Counted from the first letter of the stretch, positions 21,218 through 31,263 are shown. The stretch is 64,000 nucleotides of DNA from Limosilactobacillus viscerum (GCF_947387525.1 NZ_CANDNW010000004.1:39084-103083), one strand, 5' to 3'. Made by a program: numbers and translations. The notes: generated from the sequence alone by a model not told the origin.

Positions 21218-22393
21218 TTAAAATAAATCGAGTTTTCCGATCCGTTCAACCGCTTCTTCCAGCCGTGCTGGTGCAATCAACAGGCCAATCCGTACGTAAC
21301 CCTCGCCATGTTTCCCAAAGCCCGCGCCAGGAGCTACGGCAACGCCTGCTTTATCAAGTAACAAGTCTGCAAATGATTCACTAGTATACCCTTTTGGTAC
21401 TGGCATCCACGCATAAAAGGTCCCCTTTGGCACAAAGGCATGCCAGCCAATTTTTTCAGCGGCACTGACGAATGCATTCCGTCGTTTCTCATAACGACTA
21501 ACAATCTTTTTGATTTCACCATCCCGTTGAGGGTCAGTCAAAGCATCAATCGCTGCATACTGTAAAGCAGGAAATAGGCTGACAAATAAGTGGTCTTGAA
21601 TTAAATTCAGTGCACCAATAATATCCTTATTTCCAACCGCAAATGCGACCCGCCAGCCGGCCATATTAAAGGTCTTAGAGAAGGTGTAAAATTCGATTCC
21701 AACCTCCTTTGCTCCGGGAGTTTGCATAAAGCTGAGTGGCTCTTCCCCATCAAAGCCAAGCGCACCGTAAGCAAAGTCACTAATAATTCCAACATGGTAT
21801 TTCTTAGCCCAGGCAACTAGTTCGGTATAAAACTCCTTAGTTGCCACCGCACCAGTGGGGTTATTTGGATAGTTTAAATAGAAAAACTTAGCGCGCCGGG
21901 CAACTTCTTCCGGGATTGCCTTTAAATCCGGTAAGAAATTATTCTCCGCTAATAACGGTACCGTTTCAAAGTTTACTTCGCCTAGCGCAGCGCCGGAAAA
22001 GTAATCAGGGTAGCCTGGGTCCGGTAGCAGGTAAGTATCACCCGGGTTCATCAATGCCCATGGCAGCTCAACCAGGCCAATTTTTGACCCACCCAGAATT
22101 GCTACTTCCTGTTCAGGATCAAAGTGGGCACCATACTTTTCGGCATAAAAGTTGGCAGCTGCTTTTTTAAAGGCCGGCAACCCCTGGAATGGCGAATATT
22201 TATGGGTTTTGGGATCTGCCACCCACTTTTGCGTTGCTTTAACAATGTAATCTGGTGTTGGCTTGTCCGGGTTCCCCTGCCCCAAGTTAATCACATCAAC
22301 CCCGGAGGCTATTTTTTGGTTAACCTTCGCCACCAGGCTAGCAAAGAATTGTTTAGGTAAAGTATCGAGTAATTTTGACTGTTGAAATTCCAT
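21218..22393 (-). CDS. mtnE: PLP-dependent aminotransferase, MtnE-type (glutamine/methionine transaminase)
   Basis: 391 residues, fold-type I aminotransferase. The PLP lysine lies in YTFSKTFNMAGWRVAFAVG near 230, and LNYPNNPTGAV near 173 is the usual asparagine motif. The whole length closely follows Bacillus subtilis MtnE as I remember it (PKQFFASLVAKVN, VINLGQGNPDKPTPDYI, the ending RIGKLDLF). MtnE transaminates ketomethiobutyrate to methionine, preferring glutamine as donor. The gene upstream is the matching omega-amidase, and a Met-type T-box precedes the pair. The exact substrate is inferred. Confidence 0.85.
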   Translation of the reverse strand: MEFQQSKLLDTLPKQFFASLVAKVNQKIASGVDVINLGQGNPDKPTPDYIVKATQKWVADPKTHKYSPFQGLPAFKKAAANFYAEKYGAHFDPEQEVAILGGSKIGLVELPWALMNPGDTYLLPDPGYPDYFSGAALGEVNFETVPLLAENNFLPDLKAIPEEVARRAKFFYLNYPNNPTGAVATKEFYTELVAWAKKYHVGIISDFAYGALGFDGEEPLSFMQTPGAKEVGIEFYTFSKTFNMAGWRVAFAVGNKDIIGALNLIQDHLFVSLFPALQYAAIDALTDPQRDGEIKKIVSRYEKRRNAFVSAAEKIGWHAFVPKGTFYAWMPVPKGYTSESFADLLLDKAGVAVAPGAGFGKHGEGYVRIGLLIAPARLEEAVERIGKLDLF

Positions 22394-22417
22394 TTAACTT
22401 TCCTTCTCTCCTGATTC

Positions 22418-23203
22418 TTATTGGTACAACTTTGGCCGCCGGTCCGCAAATACTGGAATTGGTCCCCGCACCTTATTTAATTGGTCCAGGTCAAGGGTCG
22501 CAAAAGTAACCCCATCCTTTTCAACAGCATCAGCGATGACGTTTCCCAGCGGGTCGATTGCTAATGAATGACCGTTAAAGTGGTTATCCGGATCATCCCC
22601 CACCCGGTTAACTGCCACCACAAAGCATTGGTTTTCAACGGCCCGGGCTTTTAGCATAATTTCCCACTGTGGTATCCGTTCCGCAGGCCATTCAGCAGGA
22701 AAATACAATACCGCGGCCCCGTGCATGGCAACGGTCCGTACCCATTCTGGGAAACGAAGGTCGTAGCAAATAAAGCTTGCCCCGGGCACCCCTGCTAGCC
22801 GAAAGTAGTTTTGCTGGTTCCCCGCCGTCAAGTACCGATGCTCATTCATTAAGCGGAAAAGGTGGACCTTGTCATACTGGCCAACAATCTGTCCCACGGG
22901 GTCAACAACGAGGGTTCGGTTGTAGAACTTGCCATCCTCTTTTACTGCTACTGACCCGCCAACAATTCCTACCTGGTATTGGCGGGCTAATTGGTAAAAC
23001 AGCTCCTGAGTTGACTTGCCACGGTCATCAGCTAAATCTGCTAACTTACCTAGTGCATATCCCGTATTCCACATCTCTGGAAAGACGACGACATCGGCAT
23101 TGCCGGCCGCTGCCTCCTTAGTTAACTCGGTTACCCGCTGCCGATTTGCTGCCGGATCAGCATATTGAACATCAAATTGTGCAAGTGCGACTCTAATTTT
23201 CAC
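22418..23203 (-). CDS. mtnU: Omega-amidase, nitrilase superfamily (MtnU/Nit2 type)
   Basis: 261 residues from GTG 23203 behind GAGGTGA; a longer frame upstream lacks support. The catalytic Glu-Lys-Cys triad is visible: VFPEMWNTG (E), YDKVHLFRLMNEH (K) and FICYDLRFPEW (C). It should hydrolyse 2-oxoglutaramate, the product of glutamine transamination, to 2-oxoglutarate plus ammonia, making the MtnE reaction irreversible. The 24-base gap to mtnE and the shared T-box leader support one operon. Confidence 0.86.
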   Translation of the reverse strand: MKIRVALAQFDVQYADPAANRQRVTELTKEAAAGNADVVVFPEMWNTGYALGKLADLADDRGKSTQELFYQLARQYQVGIVGGSVAVKEDGKFYNRTLVVDPVGQIVGQYDKVHLFRLMNEHRYLTAGNQQNYFRLAGVPGASFICYDLRFPEWVRTVAMHGAAVLYFPAEWPAERIPQWEIMLKARAVENQCFVVAVNRVGDDPDNHFNGHSLAIDPLGNVIADAVEKDGVTFATLDLDQLNKVRGPIPVFADRRPKLYQ

Positions 23204-23221
23204 AACTATCACCTCATTTAA

Positions 23222-23482
23222 AATTAAAACCCCGCCCATAAAGGACGAGGTTCCCCGTTTTACCACCTTAATTTACTGCCACTTCGCAGTGACCGCCTCA
23301 ACAAGTTTAAAACTCCAAGTTGCTAACGGGACTAAACCGTCACGGGCTTACCATTTACTGGCTCACCCGCAAGCTATTAACAGGCCATCTTCCCTGGGCT
23401 GACAGTTTTTTCTCACCAACCAAAAACTCTCTTAAATGTACAACTACTAGGTACTCACCCGTTACGCGATTAAATTATCATT
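23222..23482 (-). promoter_or_regulatory. T-box riboswitch of mtnU-mtnE, probably sensing tRNA-Met
   Basis: The leader on the minus strand has a Stem I distal loop (AGAGAG, GGTTGGTGAGA), the T-box AAGGTGGTAAAACGG at about 23255-23269, and a terminator stem CCTCGTCC/GGGCGGGG at 23230-23250 followed by TTTTAATTT. The specifier loop contains GAAGATGG before a helix (CCTGT pairing with ACGGG). Taking the usual one purine after the codon gives ATG (23386-23388). The T-box TGGT predicts an A discriminator, which fits tRNA-Met and not tRNA-Asp (the GAT register). Confidence 0.88.
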
Positions 23483-23488
23483 GCATGT

Positions 23489-23517
23489 ATTCTAATTTAA
23501 TTTTAATTTATTGTCAA
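23489..23517 (-). promoter_or_regulatory. Promoter of the mtnU-mtnE T-box transcript
   Basis: Minus strand: -35 TTGACA, 17 bases, -10 TAGAAT. Confidence 0.85.
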
Positions 23518-23582
23518 ATTATTCTAATGATTTTAACCGCCAGCTTTTTAGTGTAGAATTGAGATGTTTAAGGAGGTACTGA

Positions 23583-24353
23583 ATGATGAAAATTACGGTA
23601 ATTGGTGTTGGTAACATGGGGTCGGCAATTATAAAGGGGCTGCTTAATCGGGGCAATGACGAAGTAGCAGGAATGAACCCGGTTAATCCACGAGTCAGTA
23701 AACTAGCAAAGAAAGCCGGTTTTGCGCTCTACCACAGTGGTGAAGAAGTAGTCAGTCAAAAGCCAGACGTGGTAGTACTAACCACTCCAGCACCAGTTAC
23801 CCTTTCTGTTCTTAAGAAACTCCAGGGTCTAGGAAAGAAAACGGTTATTATTTCAGCCGCCGCAGGTATCCGCATTGCTGAAATCAGCTAACTCTTTCCG
23901 GACAACCCAGTTGCGGCAATCATTCCCAATACTCCCGTTGCCGTTAATGCTGGAACAATCGGCTTAGCACTCAGTGAGAATACCCCCGCACCAGCCTATG
24001 ATAAAATCAACCATGTTTTAAGCCAACTTGGCGACGTGATTACCGTCCCTGAATCCCAACTAGGTATTGTTGGTGTCGTTGGCGGTTGTGGTCCCGCCTT
24101 TGTCGATGTCTTTATGGATGCTCTCGGTGATGCAGCGGTTAAGTATGGTTTAGACCGGCAAACCGCTTACCAATTAATCGCCAGCATGGTCAAAGGGAGC
24201 GGGGCCCTTGCTTACCACAGTAAGTTAACTCCCGCCCAACTCCGTGACCAGGTCACTTCACCTGGTGGAACAACGATCCGTGGTGTAGAAGCACTAGAAA
24301 AGGCCGGCTTCCGTTACGCGGTCATTGATGCCGTTAATAAAGCTAACCACTAA
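23583..24353 (+). pseudogene. proC: Pyrroline-5-carboxylate reductase interrupted by an in-frame stop
   Basis: ProC makes L-proline from pyrroline-5-carboxylate. The start is sound (AAGGAGG then ATG), and the NAD(P) motif GVGNMGSAI is at residues 8-16. At 23889-23891 a TAA interrupts the frame after GIRIAEIS. The same frame then continues without any shift as LFPDNPVAAIIPNTPVAVNAG and on to a normal C-terminus with QLRDQVTSPGGTTIRGVEALEK. One base change, for example CAA to TAA, would restore ~256 codons. It may be a recent loss of proline synthesis, a sequencing error, or readthrough. Confidence 0.92.
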
Positions 24354-24415
24354 ATTCTGACAAATAACTAGCCAGCGATGTTTTCCATGCGGAATCGATT
24401 ATTGTGAAATATACG

Positions 24416-24465
24416 AAAAAACAAGAGAGCCTGGAAAGAAAAATTTTCCAATCTCTCTTGTTTTT
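24416..24465. terminator. Bidirectional terminator between proC and tsaD
   Basis: AAAAACAAGAGAG pairs with CTCTCTTGTTTTT around a loop holding a GGAAA/TTTCC-type inner stem. It serves both convergent genes. Confidence 0.88.
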
Positions 24466-24479
24466 TATTCATCCCTAAA

Positions 24480-25505
24480 TTACTTCATCCGTGCAAACAT
24501 CAACCCGGGATCCGCATTAAGGTCTAATGCTGCCCGGTCACCATTCCGGTAATTGATGTAGCCAGCCGCACCGATCATCGCTGCGTTATCGCCACAAAGC
24601 TTTAGTGGGGCTTGCAGCATCGATACTTCGGGGTGGTACTTTTGCATATCATGGTCTAGCCGGCTGCGCAAACCATGGTTAGCGGCAACCCCGCCGGCGA
24701 GAATCAATTGCTTGACCGGGTACTCGTCCAGTGCCCGCATTGTTTTTTCGGCTAGCACATCGACCACGCTTTGTTGGAAGCTGGCTGCTAAGTCATACTT
24801 ATCAAGTTTCTGTCCCCGTTGGTCAGCATTGTGGACCGTATTAATAAACGCACTCTTCAGTCCACTGAAACTAAAGTCGAAGTTTTCTTCCTTTTCCATT
24901 GCCCGTGGAAAGTGGAAACTATCCTTTCCCTTAGCTGCCCACTCATCAATTGTCTTTCCGGCCGGGTAATTTACGCCAAGCACCCGGCCAATTTTATCGT
25001 AGGCCTCACCGGCCGCATCATCACGAGTTTCACCAATAATTTCATACTCGTGTTCCCGTGGCATGTAAACCAGCTCGGTATGACCACCGGACACTAATAG
25101 TGCCATCTGTGGGTACTTAAATTCACCAACGTAACGAGCAGCGTAGAGGTGCCCCGCCATATGGTTAACTGGAACCAGTGGTAAATTATGCGCCCAGGCA
25201 ACTACCTTCGCTGCGGTTACCCCGACCAGTAAGGAACCAACTAGGCCAGGACCATAGGTAACCGCCACCGCAGTCAGGTCATCATAGCTTACCCCCGCCT
25301 CTGCTAATGCCTGGTCAATACACCGGGTAATCCATTCGATGTGGTGACGGCTGGCAACTTCGGGTACGACACCCCCAAACCGCTGGTGACTATCAATTTG
25401 GGTCGCCACAACATTGCTAAGGATCTTAGTGCCATTTTCAATCACCGCAACACTCGTTTCGTCACAACTTGTCTCAAAGGCAAGAATTAAATTTCGTTCT
25501 GCCAT
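24480..25505 (-). CDS. tsaD: tRNA N6-threonylcarbamoyladenosine transferase subunit TsaD
   Basis: 341 residues. Transfers threonylcarbamoyl from its AMP adduct onto A37 of tRNAs that read ANN codons, together with TsaB and TsaE. Metal-binding histidines are in [10 protein letters not shown] (H115, H119). The N-terminal [13 protein letters not shown] and the ATP-site [11 protein letters not shown] are typical. It follows rimI and tsaB in one operon; rimI and tsaD are separated by 4 bases. Confidence 0.97.
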   Translation of the reverse strand: MAERNLILAFETSCDETSVAVIENGTKILSNVVATQIDSHQRFGGVVPEVASRHHIEWITRCIDQALAEAGVSYDDLTAVAVTYGPGLVGSLLVGVTAAKVVAWAHNLPLVPVNHMAGHLYAARYVGEFKYPQMALLVSGGHTELVYMPREHEYEIIGETRDDAAGEAYDKIGRVLGVNYPAGKTIDEWAAKGKDSFHFPRAMEKEENFDFSFSGLKSAFINTVHNADQRGQKLDKYDLAASFQQSVVDVLAEKTMRALDEYPVKQLILAGGVAANHGLRSRLDHDMQKYHPEVSMLQAPLKLCGDNAAMIGAAGYINYRNGDRAALDLNADPGLMFARMK

Positions 25506-25509
25506 GTAC

Positions 25510-26073
25510 CTATTCTCCTCTGCTCAGTAAGTTTGCTTGCATATCAACTGCGTCCTCATGGTTATCCAAGTAGTAACGCTGCTTAATTTGATTTTCGCGA
25601 AAACCCAGCCGCTCATACAAATGGCGGGCAACAAGGTTATGAACCCGGACTTCAAGGCTTAAGGAGTGTAGTTGTAAGTGACGGGCATACGCAATTGCCG
25701 TTTTAATAAGGTAGGTCCCAATGCCCCCCTTTTGCCAATCAGGAGAAATTCCAATATTGGTAATATGAAGGTCAAGGTGGTACCAGTCAACTGCCATCCC
25801 AATAAAGCCAACCAGTTCTTCTTTGTGTTCCACCACGATATACAGCCGGTCATGATGCCGACTTAGTTCTAATTGAAAAGCAGCATAACTCCACGGGGCG
25901 GTACCGTAAATTTGCTTTTCTACTTCCACTAACCGATTAATATCTTTTTCTGCTGCTTGGCGGACAACGTAGTGGTGACCACCAATCATAATCAACCGCC
26001 GGCTATAATCCAAAAAAGGCTGCCGCCGTGCATTAACGGTACAGTGGTACCAGTATTTAAACTTCTCGAACAT
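25510..26073 (-). CDS. rimI: Ribosomal-protein-alanine N-acetyltransferase RimI-like
   Basis: 187-residue GNAT acetyltransferase. The acetyl-CoA loop is [11 protein letters not shown] near 114-124, and the C-terminal [12 protein letters not shown] is the family's closing motif. A 28-residue N-terminal extension ([20 protein letters not shown]) precedes the GNAT core. The ATG overlaps the end of tsaB by 17 bases, so it is coupled to it. The substrate in Firmicutes is uncertain; RimI modifies S18 in Escherichia coli. Confidence 0.9.
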   Translation of the reverse strand: MFEKFKYWYHCTVNARRQPFLDYSRRLIMIGGHHYVVRQAAEKDINRLVEVEKQIYGTAPWSYAAFQLELSRHHDRLYIVVEHKEELVGFIGMAVDWYHLDLHITNIGISPDWQKGGIGTYLIKTAIAYARHLQLHSLSLEVRVHNLVARHLYERLGFRENQIKQRYYLDNHEDAVDMQANLLSRGE

Positions 26074-26782
26074 AATTCTTTTTTGCTTCTCCTGGATGAA
26101 GTTTTTGCCAGTTAGCTTCAGCTTCAGTTATCCGCAAATAGTGCGGAACAAACGGGTCAATTTCTGCTACTACCGGTAGCTGTTCACCGGCAATTGCTAG
26201 CTGGTATGTTGACGGAATGCTGTAAGCACGCGGTGCTAACGTTACGTTTGCTGGTAATTGGTCAAACTGCTCCGCAATCTTAGTGGTCATGTGGCCGACG
26301 AGGGTAACTGGCCGTTCAACCTTTTTTAGCTGTTCTAACAAGGTTGCCATTGCAAGGTGCTGGTCCTTAATCACGTTAACCAGTTGACCATCCTTCCACT
26401 GGTAGGCTCCAGCGAAGACATTGCCACGACGAGCGTCAAAGAAGGGCACTATGACCTGCTCGCTGTTTGGAAGCACGTTTCTTGCAACTACTTCGAGACT
26501 GGAAACACCTACCAGACCAACTCCCAATGTATCGGCAAGGACTTTGGCAGTGGTAGCAGCGATTCTAATTCCCGTGTATGAACCGGGACCCTGGGCGACT
26601 ACTACCCGGTCCAGGTCTGCTGGTGCCCATTTTACTAGTTCAAACAGCTTATTGATGGTTGGCATCAAATAGATGCTATGGTTACGTACCATGTTAAGAG
26701 TGGTTGTTGCCAATAATTGGTCATCTTCAACCAGCGCCACACTCATTGGATGGTTTGAGGTATCAATGGCAAGTACTTTCAT
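26057..26782 (-). CDS. tsaB: TsaB, partner subunit for t6A tRNA modification
   Basis: 241 residues of the ASKHA fold, a non-catalytic homologue of TsaD that dimerises with it. The N-terminal MKVLAIDTSNHPMSVALVED and AQGPGSYTGIRIA near 65-77 are family hallmarks. It is first in the tsaB-rimI-tsaD operon, behind AAAGGAT as ribosome site. Confidence 0.95.
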   Translation of the reverse strand: MKVLAIDTSNHPMSVALVEDDQLLATTTLNMVRNHSIYLMPTINKLFELVKWAPADLDRVVVAQGPGSYTGIRIAATTAKVLADTLGVGLVGVSSLEVVARNVLPNSEQVIVPFFDARRGNVFAGAYQWKDGQLVNVIKDQHLAMATLLEQLKKVERPVTLVGHMTTKIAEQFDQLPANVTLAPRAYSIPSTYQLAIAGEQLPVVAEIDPFVPHYLRITEAEANWQKLHPGEAKKNYVREV

Positions 26783-26883
26783 TCTCGATCATCCTTTCAA
26801 TCATAGACCATCTTATCACACCAACCTGACTTATGGCGCTCAAATTACTCGGTTTTTAATAAGAATATTTTAATAGAAGAGAC

Positions 26884-26929
26884 AAAAAGCCTCCTGGTGT
26901 TCAGCCTTACTCTGCCAAACATCAGGAGG
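26884..26929 (-). terminator. Terminator after galE
   Basis: Minus-strand stem CCTCCTGATGTT/AACACCAGGAGG followed by CTTTTTG. Confidence 0.85.
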
Positions 26930-26965
26930 TAATTAAAGTAGACGTAATTTAGGTCGATCGACTAA

Positions 26966-27961
26966 TTAGTCGCGGTCATCATAGCCCTTTGGGTGGGTTG
27001 AGTGCCACTTCCAAGCAGTGGCAATAATGTCGTGGACGTCATCATACTTCGGCTTCCAACCAAGTACTTCCCGTGCCTTATCACTGGCAGCAACCAGTGA
27101 ATCAGGGTCACCAGGGCGCCGCGGTGCCATTTTGGCAGGAATTGGCTTGCCAGTAACTTCCCGTGCTGCTTCCAGCATTTGCTTGTTGGAGAAGCCAGTA
27201 GAGGAACCGAGGTTAAAGGCGTTACTCTTGTTGCCAGCTTCCAAGTACTTAATGGCGAGGATGTGAGCATCAGTCAAGTCCATTACATGAACATAGTCAC
27301 GAACATTGGTCCCGTCTGGTGTGTTGTAGTCATCACCAAAGATACTCAATTCGTCCCGCTTGCCTTGAGCAACTTGTAAAATAATTGGTACCAAGTGGGT
27401 TTCTGGGCCGTGATCTTCACCAATCGTCCCATCTGGAGCAGCACCAGCAACGTTAAAGTAACGAAGGGCGACAAACTTGATCCCGTATGCTTTGTCAGCC
27501 CAAGTCATCATCTTTTCCATCATCAGCTTACTCAAGCCGTATGGGTTAATTGGCTTTTGTGGGTCGGTTTCCTTGATTGGCATGTGTTCTGGAACACCAT
27601 AGGTAGCAGCAGTCGAACTGAAGACGATGTACTTAATGCCGTGGTCATGCATTGCTTCCAGTAAGGTGATCATCCCACCAGTGTTGTTGTCAAAGTACTT
27701 CAGTGGCTTGCTCATTGATTCCGGCACAATAGAGAAGGCCGCAAAGTGAACAACCGCCGTGATGTCTTCATTGTCAAAAATCTTATCCAAGAACTTCCGG
27801 TCCCGAATATCGCCTTCGTAAAACTTAGCCTTCGGGTTGATTGCTGCCCGGTGACCAGTTGACAGGTTATCAGCAACCACTACATCTTCACCGTGTTCAA
27901 CTAAATTCTTAACCATGTGGGAACCGATGTAACCAGCTCCACCAGCAACTAGAATTGCCAT
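26966..27961 (-). CDS. galE: UDP-glucose 4-epimerase
   Basis: 331 residues. Interconverts UDP-glucose and UDP-galactose in the Leloir pathway and for envelope sugars. The NAD-binding GGAGYIGSH is at residues 7-15, and the catalytic YGLSK (YxxxK) is near 146. The active-site serine is in [10 protein letters not shown]. It is a single-gene unit with its own promoter, a possible cre site, and its own terminator. galU, which makes its substrate, is at the other end of the first 3 kb. Confidence 0.96.
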   Translation of the reverse strand: MAILVAGGAGYIGSHMVKNLVEHGEDVVVADNLSTGHRAAINPKAKFYEGDIRDRKFLDKIFDNEDITAVVHFAAFSIVPESMSKPLKYFDNNTGGMITLLEAMHDHGIKYIVFSSTAATYGVPEHMPIKETDPQKPINPYGLSKLMMEKMMTWADKAYGIKFVALRYFNVAGAAPDGTIGEDHGPETHLVPIILQVAQGKRDELSIFGDDYNTPDGTNVRDYVHVMDLTDAHILAIKYLEAGNKSNAFNLGSSTGFSNKQMLEAAREVTGKPIPAKMAPRRPGDPDSLVAASDKAREVLGWKPKYDDVHDIIATAWKWHSTHPKGYDDRD

Positions 27962-27993
27962 CTTGTTTCCTCCTTGTCACAGCTACCGCCATC

Positions 27994-28021
27994 ATTATAA
28001 TGGCGCTTTCATTTTCTTCAA
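27994..28021 (-). promoter_or_regulatory. galE promoter with a cre-like site in the spacer
   Basis: Minus strand: -35 TTGAAG, 16 bases, -10 TATAAT. The spacer holds TGAAAGCGCCATTA (27998-28011), 12 of 14 matches to the CcpA cre consensus, positioned to block RNA polymerase. Confidence 0.65.
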
Positions 28022-28080
28022 TTTGATTGTAGCACAGACTTGATAAAATGATTAGTAAATTTTAGTAAAATTAAGTAAAC

Positions 28081-29025
28081 TTAGTCAAAGCTTAGTGATT
28101 GTTCGCGGTACTTAAAGAGAAGGCCTTCCCGTAGACCACTATTACTAAACTTTACCTCATCAATTGCCAACTGGCGCATCAATGCCAATAATGGCAACAA
28201 ACCACCAACAATGACATCTGCCCGTTCCTTGTTAATTCCGCGGATTGCAGCACGGCCAGCACGGTCAGTTTCTAGCAATTCGTGCATAATGCCAAATGCC
28301 GTCTCCGAGGTCAGGGTTAAGCCATGGATCGGCGCCGGTTTGCCATCAATCGCATTACGCCAACGGTAAATTTTTGCCAGCGCCCGGTTGCAGCCCCCAA
28401 GTGCCACAATGTTAGTTTGCCGGAATCGGCTCAGCCAGCGCTGGTGCGACAATGCTTCATCAACTTCAACCATCGCGTCAAACAGGTCCGCTGGGTTAAC
28501 TTGGTCGCCCAGGTGGTAACGCTGTGAAAGGATGACCGACCCCATCGGAATGCTAATCGTCTCTTCCGCCGCGCCATTGTCGACTGCTACTAATTCCATG
28601 CTTGCACCACCGGTATCAATGATTAAGCCATGGTTAACCGGCAAAGTGTTGCTAACGCCAACGTAATCAAGGTATGCTTCCTGGGCACCAGAAATCACCT
28701 TAATGTCAAAACCAGTCTCTTCTTTTACCTGATCGAGGAATTCTTGCTGGTTCTTAGCCTGCCGAACCGCCGCCGTTGCAACCGCCATTATTTTGAGCCG
28801 ATCGTAACCATCACAAATCTTGCGAAATTCGTGCAAGGCCTCGAGCGTCCGCGCCATTGGCTCCTTTTTTAAGAGCTTTTCTGGTCCCATTTCGGAAGAT
28901 AGTCGGACATAACGCTTTACATACTGCTTCGTGATTGCTTCGCCATCCTCCATCAGTTCACTAATTTTGAGCCGAACTGAGTTGGAACCAAGATCAATCA
29001 CTGCCAGCATATTATTCTTCGCCAT
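28081..29025 (-). CDS. ppx: Exopolyphosphatase, Ppx/GppA family
   Basis: 314 residues from ATG 29025 (AAAGG eight bases before). Removes terminal phosphates from polyphosphate, or pppGpp phosphate in GppA relatives. Both phosphate loops of the ASKHA fold are intact: IDLGSNSVRL at ~10-19 and DTGGASMELVAV near 140. No HD domain is attached, so it is the short form. It overlaps the ppk stop by 14 bases, making it the last gene of the polyphosphate operon. Confidence 0.93.
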   Translation of the reverse strand: MAKNNMLAVIDLGSNSVRLKISELMEDGEAITKQYVKRYVRLSSEMGPEKLLKKEPMARTLEALHEFRKICDGYDRLKIMAVATAAVRQAKNQQEFLDQVKEETGFDIKVISGAQEAYLDYVGVSNTLPVNHGLIIDTGGASMELVAVDNGAAEETISIPMGSVILSQRYHLGDQVNPADLFDAMVEVDEALSHQRWLSRFRQTNIVALGGCNRALAKIYRWRNAIDGKPAPIHGLTLTSETAFGIMHELLETDRAGRAAIRGINKERADVIVGGLLPLLALMRQLAIDEVKFSNSGLREGLLFKYREQSLSFD

Positions 29026-31261
29026 CAGAATCACCTTTCCCCTTTAAATGAAGTGTTGGCACATGCTTTGTTAGAGTTTCAAAAACCCCCGTAAAGTGGC
29101 GCCGGTCCTTCTGCTGGTCACTATCTTTCTTATTAAGCTGGACCGCTTCTTGAACAAAGTATTCTTGTGAATTAAATGGCTCTTCACCATGGCGGTCGAT
29201 CCGTTCGTAGTGGTCTCCCACTAAGATCCGTGATTTAACATTATCCTTCCACATCACATTGAAGATGTGAATTGCCCGCGCCTTAGTATCCGGCTGGGTT
29301 ACCGGGTATAATTCTTCAACCCGCCGGTTCAGGTTCCGGGTCATCATATCAGCACTGGCCAGGTAAATTTCCTCATGACCATTGCTAGAGAAGTAGTAAA
29401 TCCGGGAGTGTTCGAGGAAGCGACCGACAATTGAGTGCACCTCAATGTTGTCATGTAATTCTGGAAGGTCGTTCCGTAGGCAGGTAATCCCCCGCACAAG
29501 TAGCTGAACCTTAACCCCGTTTGCCGCCGCATCATAGAGGTGGGCAATAATCTGCTTGTCAGATAAGGAGTTCATCTTCATTCTAATCAGTGCCGGGTTA
29601 CCAGACTTGGCAACCTTAATCTGGTCATCAATCTTTTCATTAATAAAGTTACGGATCCCATCCGGCGAAACACGGAGCTTATAGAAGTACGGTGGGCGGG
29701 CAAAACCAGACAGCATGTTGAAGAGGTTAGTCATATCAACGCCCAGTTCATGGTCACAGGTAAACATCCCCATGTCGGTATAGAAGTGTGCGGTGACATC
29801 GTTATAGTTACCGGTCCCAAGGTGCATATACCGCCGGAGACCATCTTCGTCCCGCCGGATAACCAGGGCAACCTTACAGTGAGTCTTCAGGCCAACCAGC
29901 CCGTAAATAACGTGGCACCCCATCTGCTCCAGTCGTTGAGCCCAGCGAACGTTATTCTGTTCATCAAACCGGGCCTTTACTTCAACCAGAACGGTTACCT
30001 GCTTCCCCTGCTGCGCTGCCATTCCAAGGTACTTAATGATCGGCGAATTACCGGATACCCGGTAAAGGGTCATCTTAATTGCCAGCACTGCTGGATCGGT
30101 AGCCGCCTGGTGGATAAAGTTAACCACGGCATCGAAATTGTCATATGGGTGCTGGACCAGGTAGTCCTTTTGCCGGATCGACTGGAAAATGTTGTGTTCC
30201 ATATCTAATGCCGGGTTGAGATAGGACTTAAATGGTTTAAACCGCAAGTCGTCGTGACCATCCACCATCCCTGATAACTTTTTCAAGAAGGTTAAATCAA
30301 CGGGGCCATCAACCCGGTAAATTGACCGTTCGTTGACGTGCAGATTATCAATCAACTGTTCTTCAAGCCAGGGTTCAATCTCATGCTCGACTTCTAGCCG
30401 CATTACCTGTCCGTGTTCACGTTCACGTAACTGACGCTTAACCGCCCGTAATAAGTCAGAGGTATCTGCATCAGCGACATCAAGGTCCATATCACGCATT
30501 ACCCGGTAGGTAGCACTGGCAAGAATTTGGTAACCAGGGAAGAGGAAACTAAGGAATTCCTTAATTACATCATCAATCAGGATGAAATTATTTTCCCCTG
30601 GCAGGCGAACTAAGCGCTTATAAATCTCGGGAACCCGTACAGTAGCAAACTTAATATCCGGTTCCTTGCTGTCATCATGGGGTTCAACCTGGTGACGGTT
30701 AACTTCCTGGTCCCCTTCCAGCGTCTGGTGCTTAACTTGTTTAGACGTTGGGTCCCGCCGCAACTGAATGGCAATATTCAGTGAACTATTTGAAATAAAT
30801 GGGAATGGCCGGGAACTATCATCTGCCATCGGGGTCAGGACCGGCATTAGCTCGTAATTGAAGTAACGTTGAATAAACTCATATTGTTTTTGGTCCAGGT
30901 CCTTAATCCCTAAAATATTAATGTTTTCCTTGGCCAGTTGTGGGATCACCTGCTGGTTATAGATCTCGTAACGCTCCTTAACCATCCGGTGTTCCTTTTT
31001 GTTCACCGCATTGAGCTGTTCTTCAGGTGTTAAACCGGACGCATCAGTAGTAGTTACGTTTGCTGCCGCCAATTTATGCAGTGATGCCACCCGGACCATG
31101 AAGAATTCATCAACGTTACTCTGGGTAATTCCCAAGAAGTTGGCCCGTTCCAACAATGGGTTACTCATGTCCGTTGCTTCACCTAGTACCCGACCGTTAA
31201 AGTCAATCCAGCTGAGCTCCCGGTTCACGTAGTTTTCTGGTTTGTAAAAATCTTTGTACAT
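29012..31261 (-). CDS. ppk: Polyphosphate kinase (PPK1)
   Basis: 749 residues. Reversibly builds inorganic polyphosphate from ATP. The N-terminal YVNRELSWIDFNGRVLGEA and QSNVDEFFMVRVA are diagnostic. The two phosphohistidine-type regions are GLKTHCKVALVIRR and FLEHSRIYYFSSNG. A hydrophilic insert of about 40 residues near 175-215 (QVKHQTLEGDQEVNRHQVE) lengthens it relative to the usual ~700. It sits between two Ppx-family genes, starting 2 bases after the upstream one. Confidence 0.95.
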   Translation of the reverse strand: MYKDFYKPENYVNRELSWIDFNGRVLGEATDMSNPLLERANFLGITQSNVDEFFMVRVASLHKLAAANVTTTDASGLTPEEQLNAVNKKEHRMVKERYEIYNQQVIPQLAKENINILGIKDLDQKQYEFIQRYFNYELMPVLTPMADDSSRPFPFISNSSLNIAIQLRRDPTSKQVKHQTLEGDQEVNRHQVEPHDDSKEPDIKFATVRVPEIYKRLVRLPGENNFILIDDVIKEFLSFLFPGYQILASATYRVMRDMDLDVADADTSDLLRAVKRQLREREHGQVMRLEVEHEIEPWLEEQLIDNLHVNERSIYRVDGPVDLTFLKKLSGMVDGHDDLRFKPFKSYLNPALDMEHNIFQSIRQKDYLVQHPYDNFDAVVNFIHQAATDPAVLAIKMTLYRVSGNSPIIKYLGMAAQQGKQVTVLVEVKARFDEQNNVRWAQRLEQMGCHVIYGLVGLKTHCKVALVIRRDEDGLRRYMHLGTGNYNDVTAHFYTDMGMFTCDHELGVDMTNLFNMLSGFARPPYFYKLRVSPDGIRNFINEKIDDQIKVAKSGNPALIRMKMNSLSDKQIIAHLYDAAANGVKVQLLVRGITCLRNDLPELHDNIEVHSIVGRFLEHSRIYYFSSNGHEEIYLASADMMTRNLNRRVEELYPVTQPDTKARAIHIFNVMWKDNVKSRILVGDHYERIDRHGEEPFNSQEYFVQEAVQLNKKDSDQQKDRRHFTGVFETLTKHVPTLHLKGKGDSDGEE

Positions 31262-31263
31262 CC

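Noticed and set aside
23383-23392. Asp (GAT) specifier in the mtnU T-box
   Set aside because: tRNA-Asp has a G discriminator, but the T-box TGGT predicts A; the ATG register also leaves the usual single purine before the helix.
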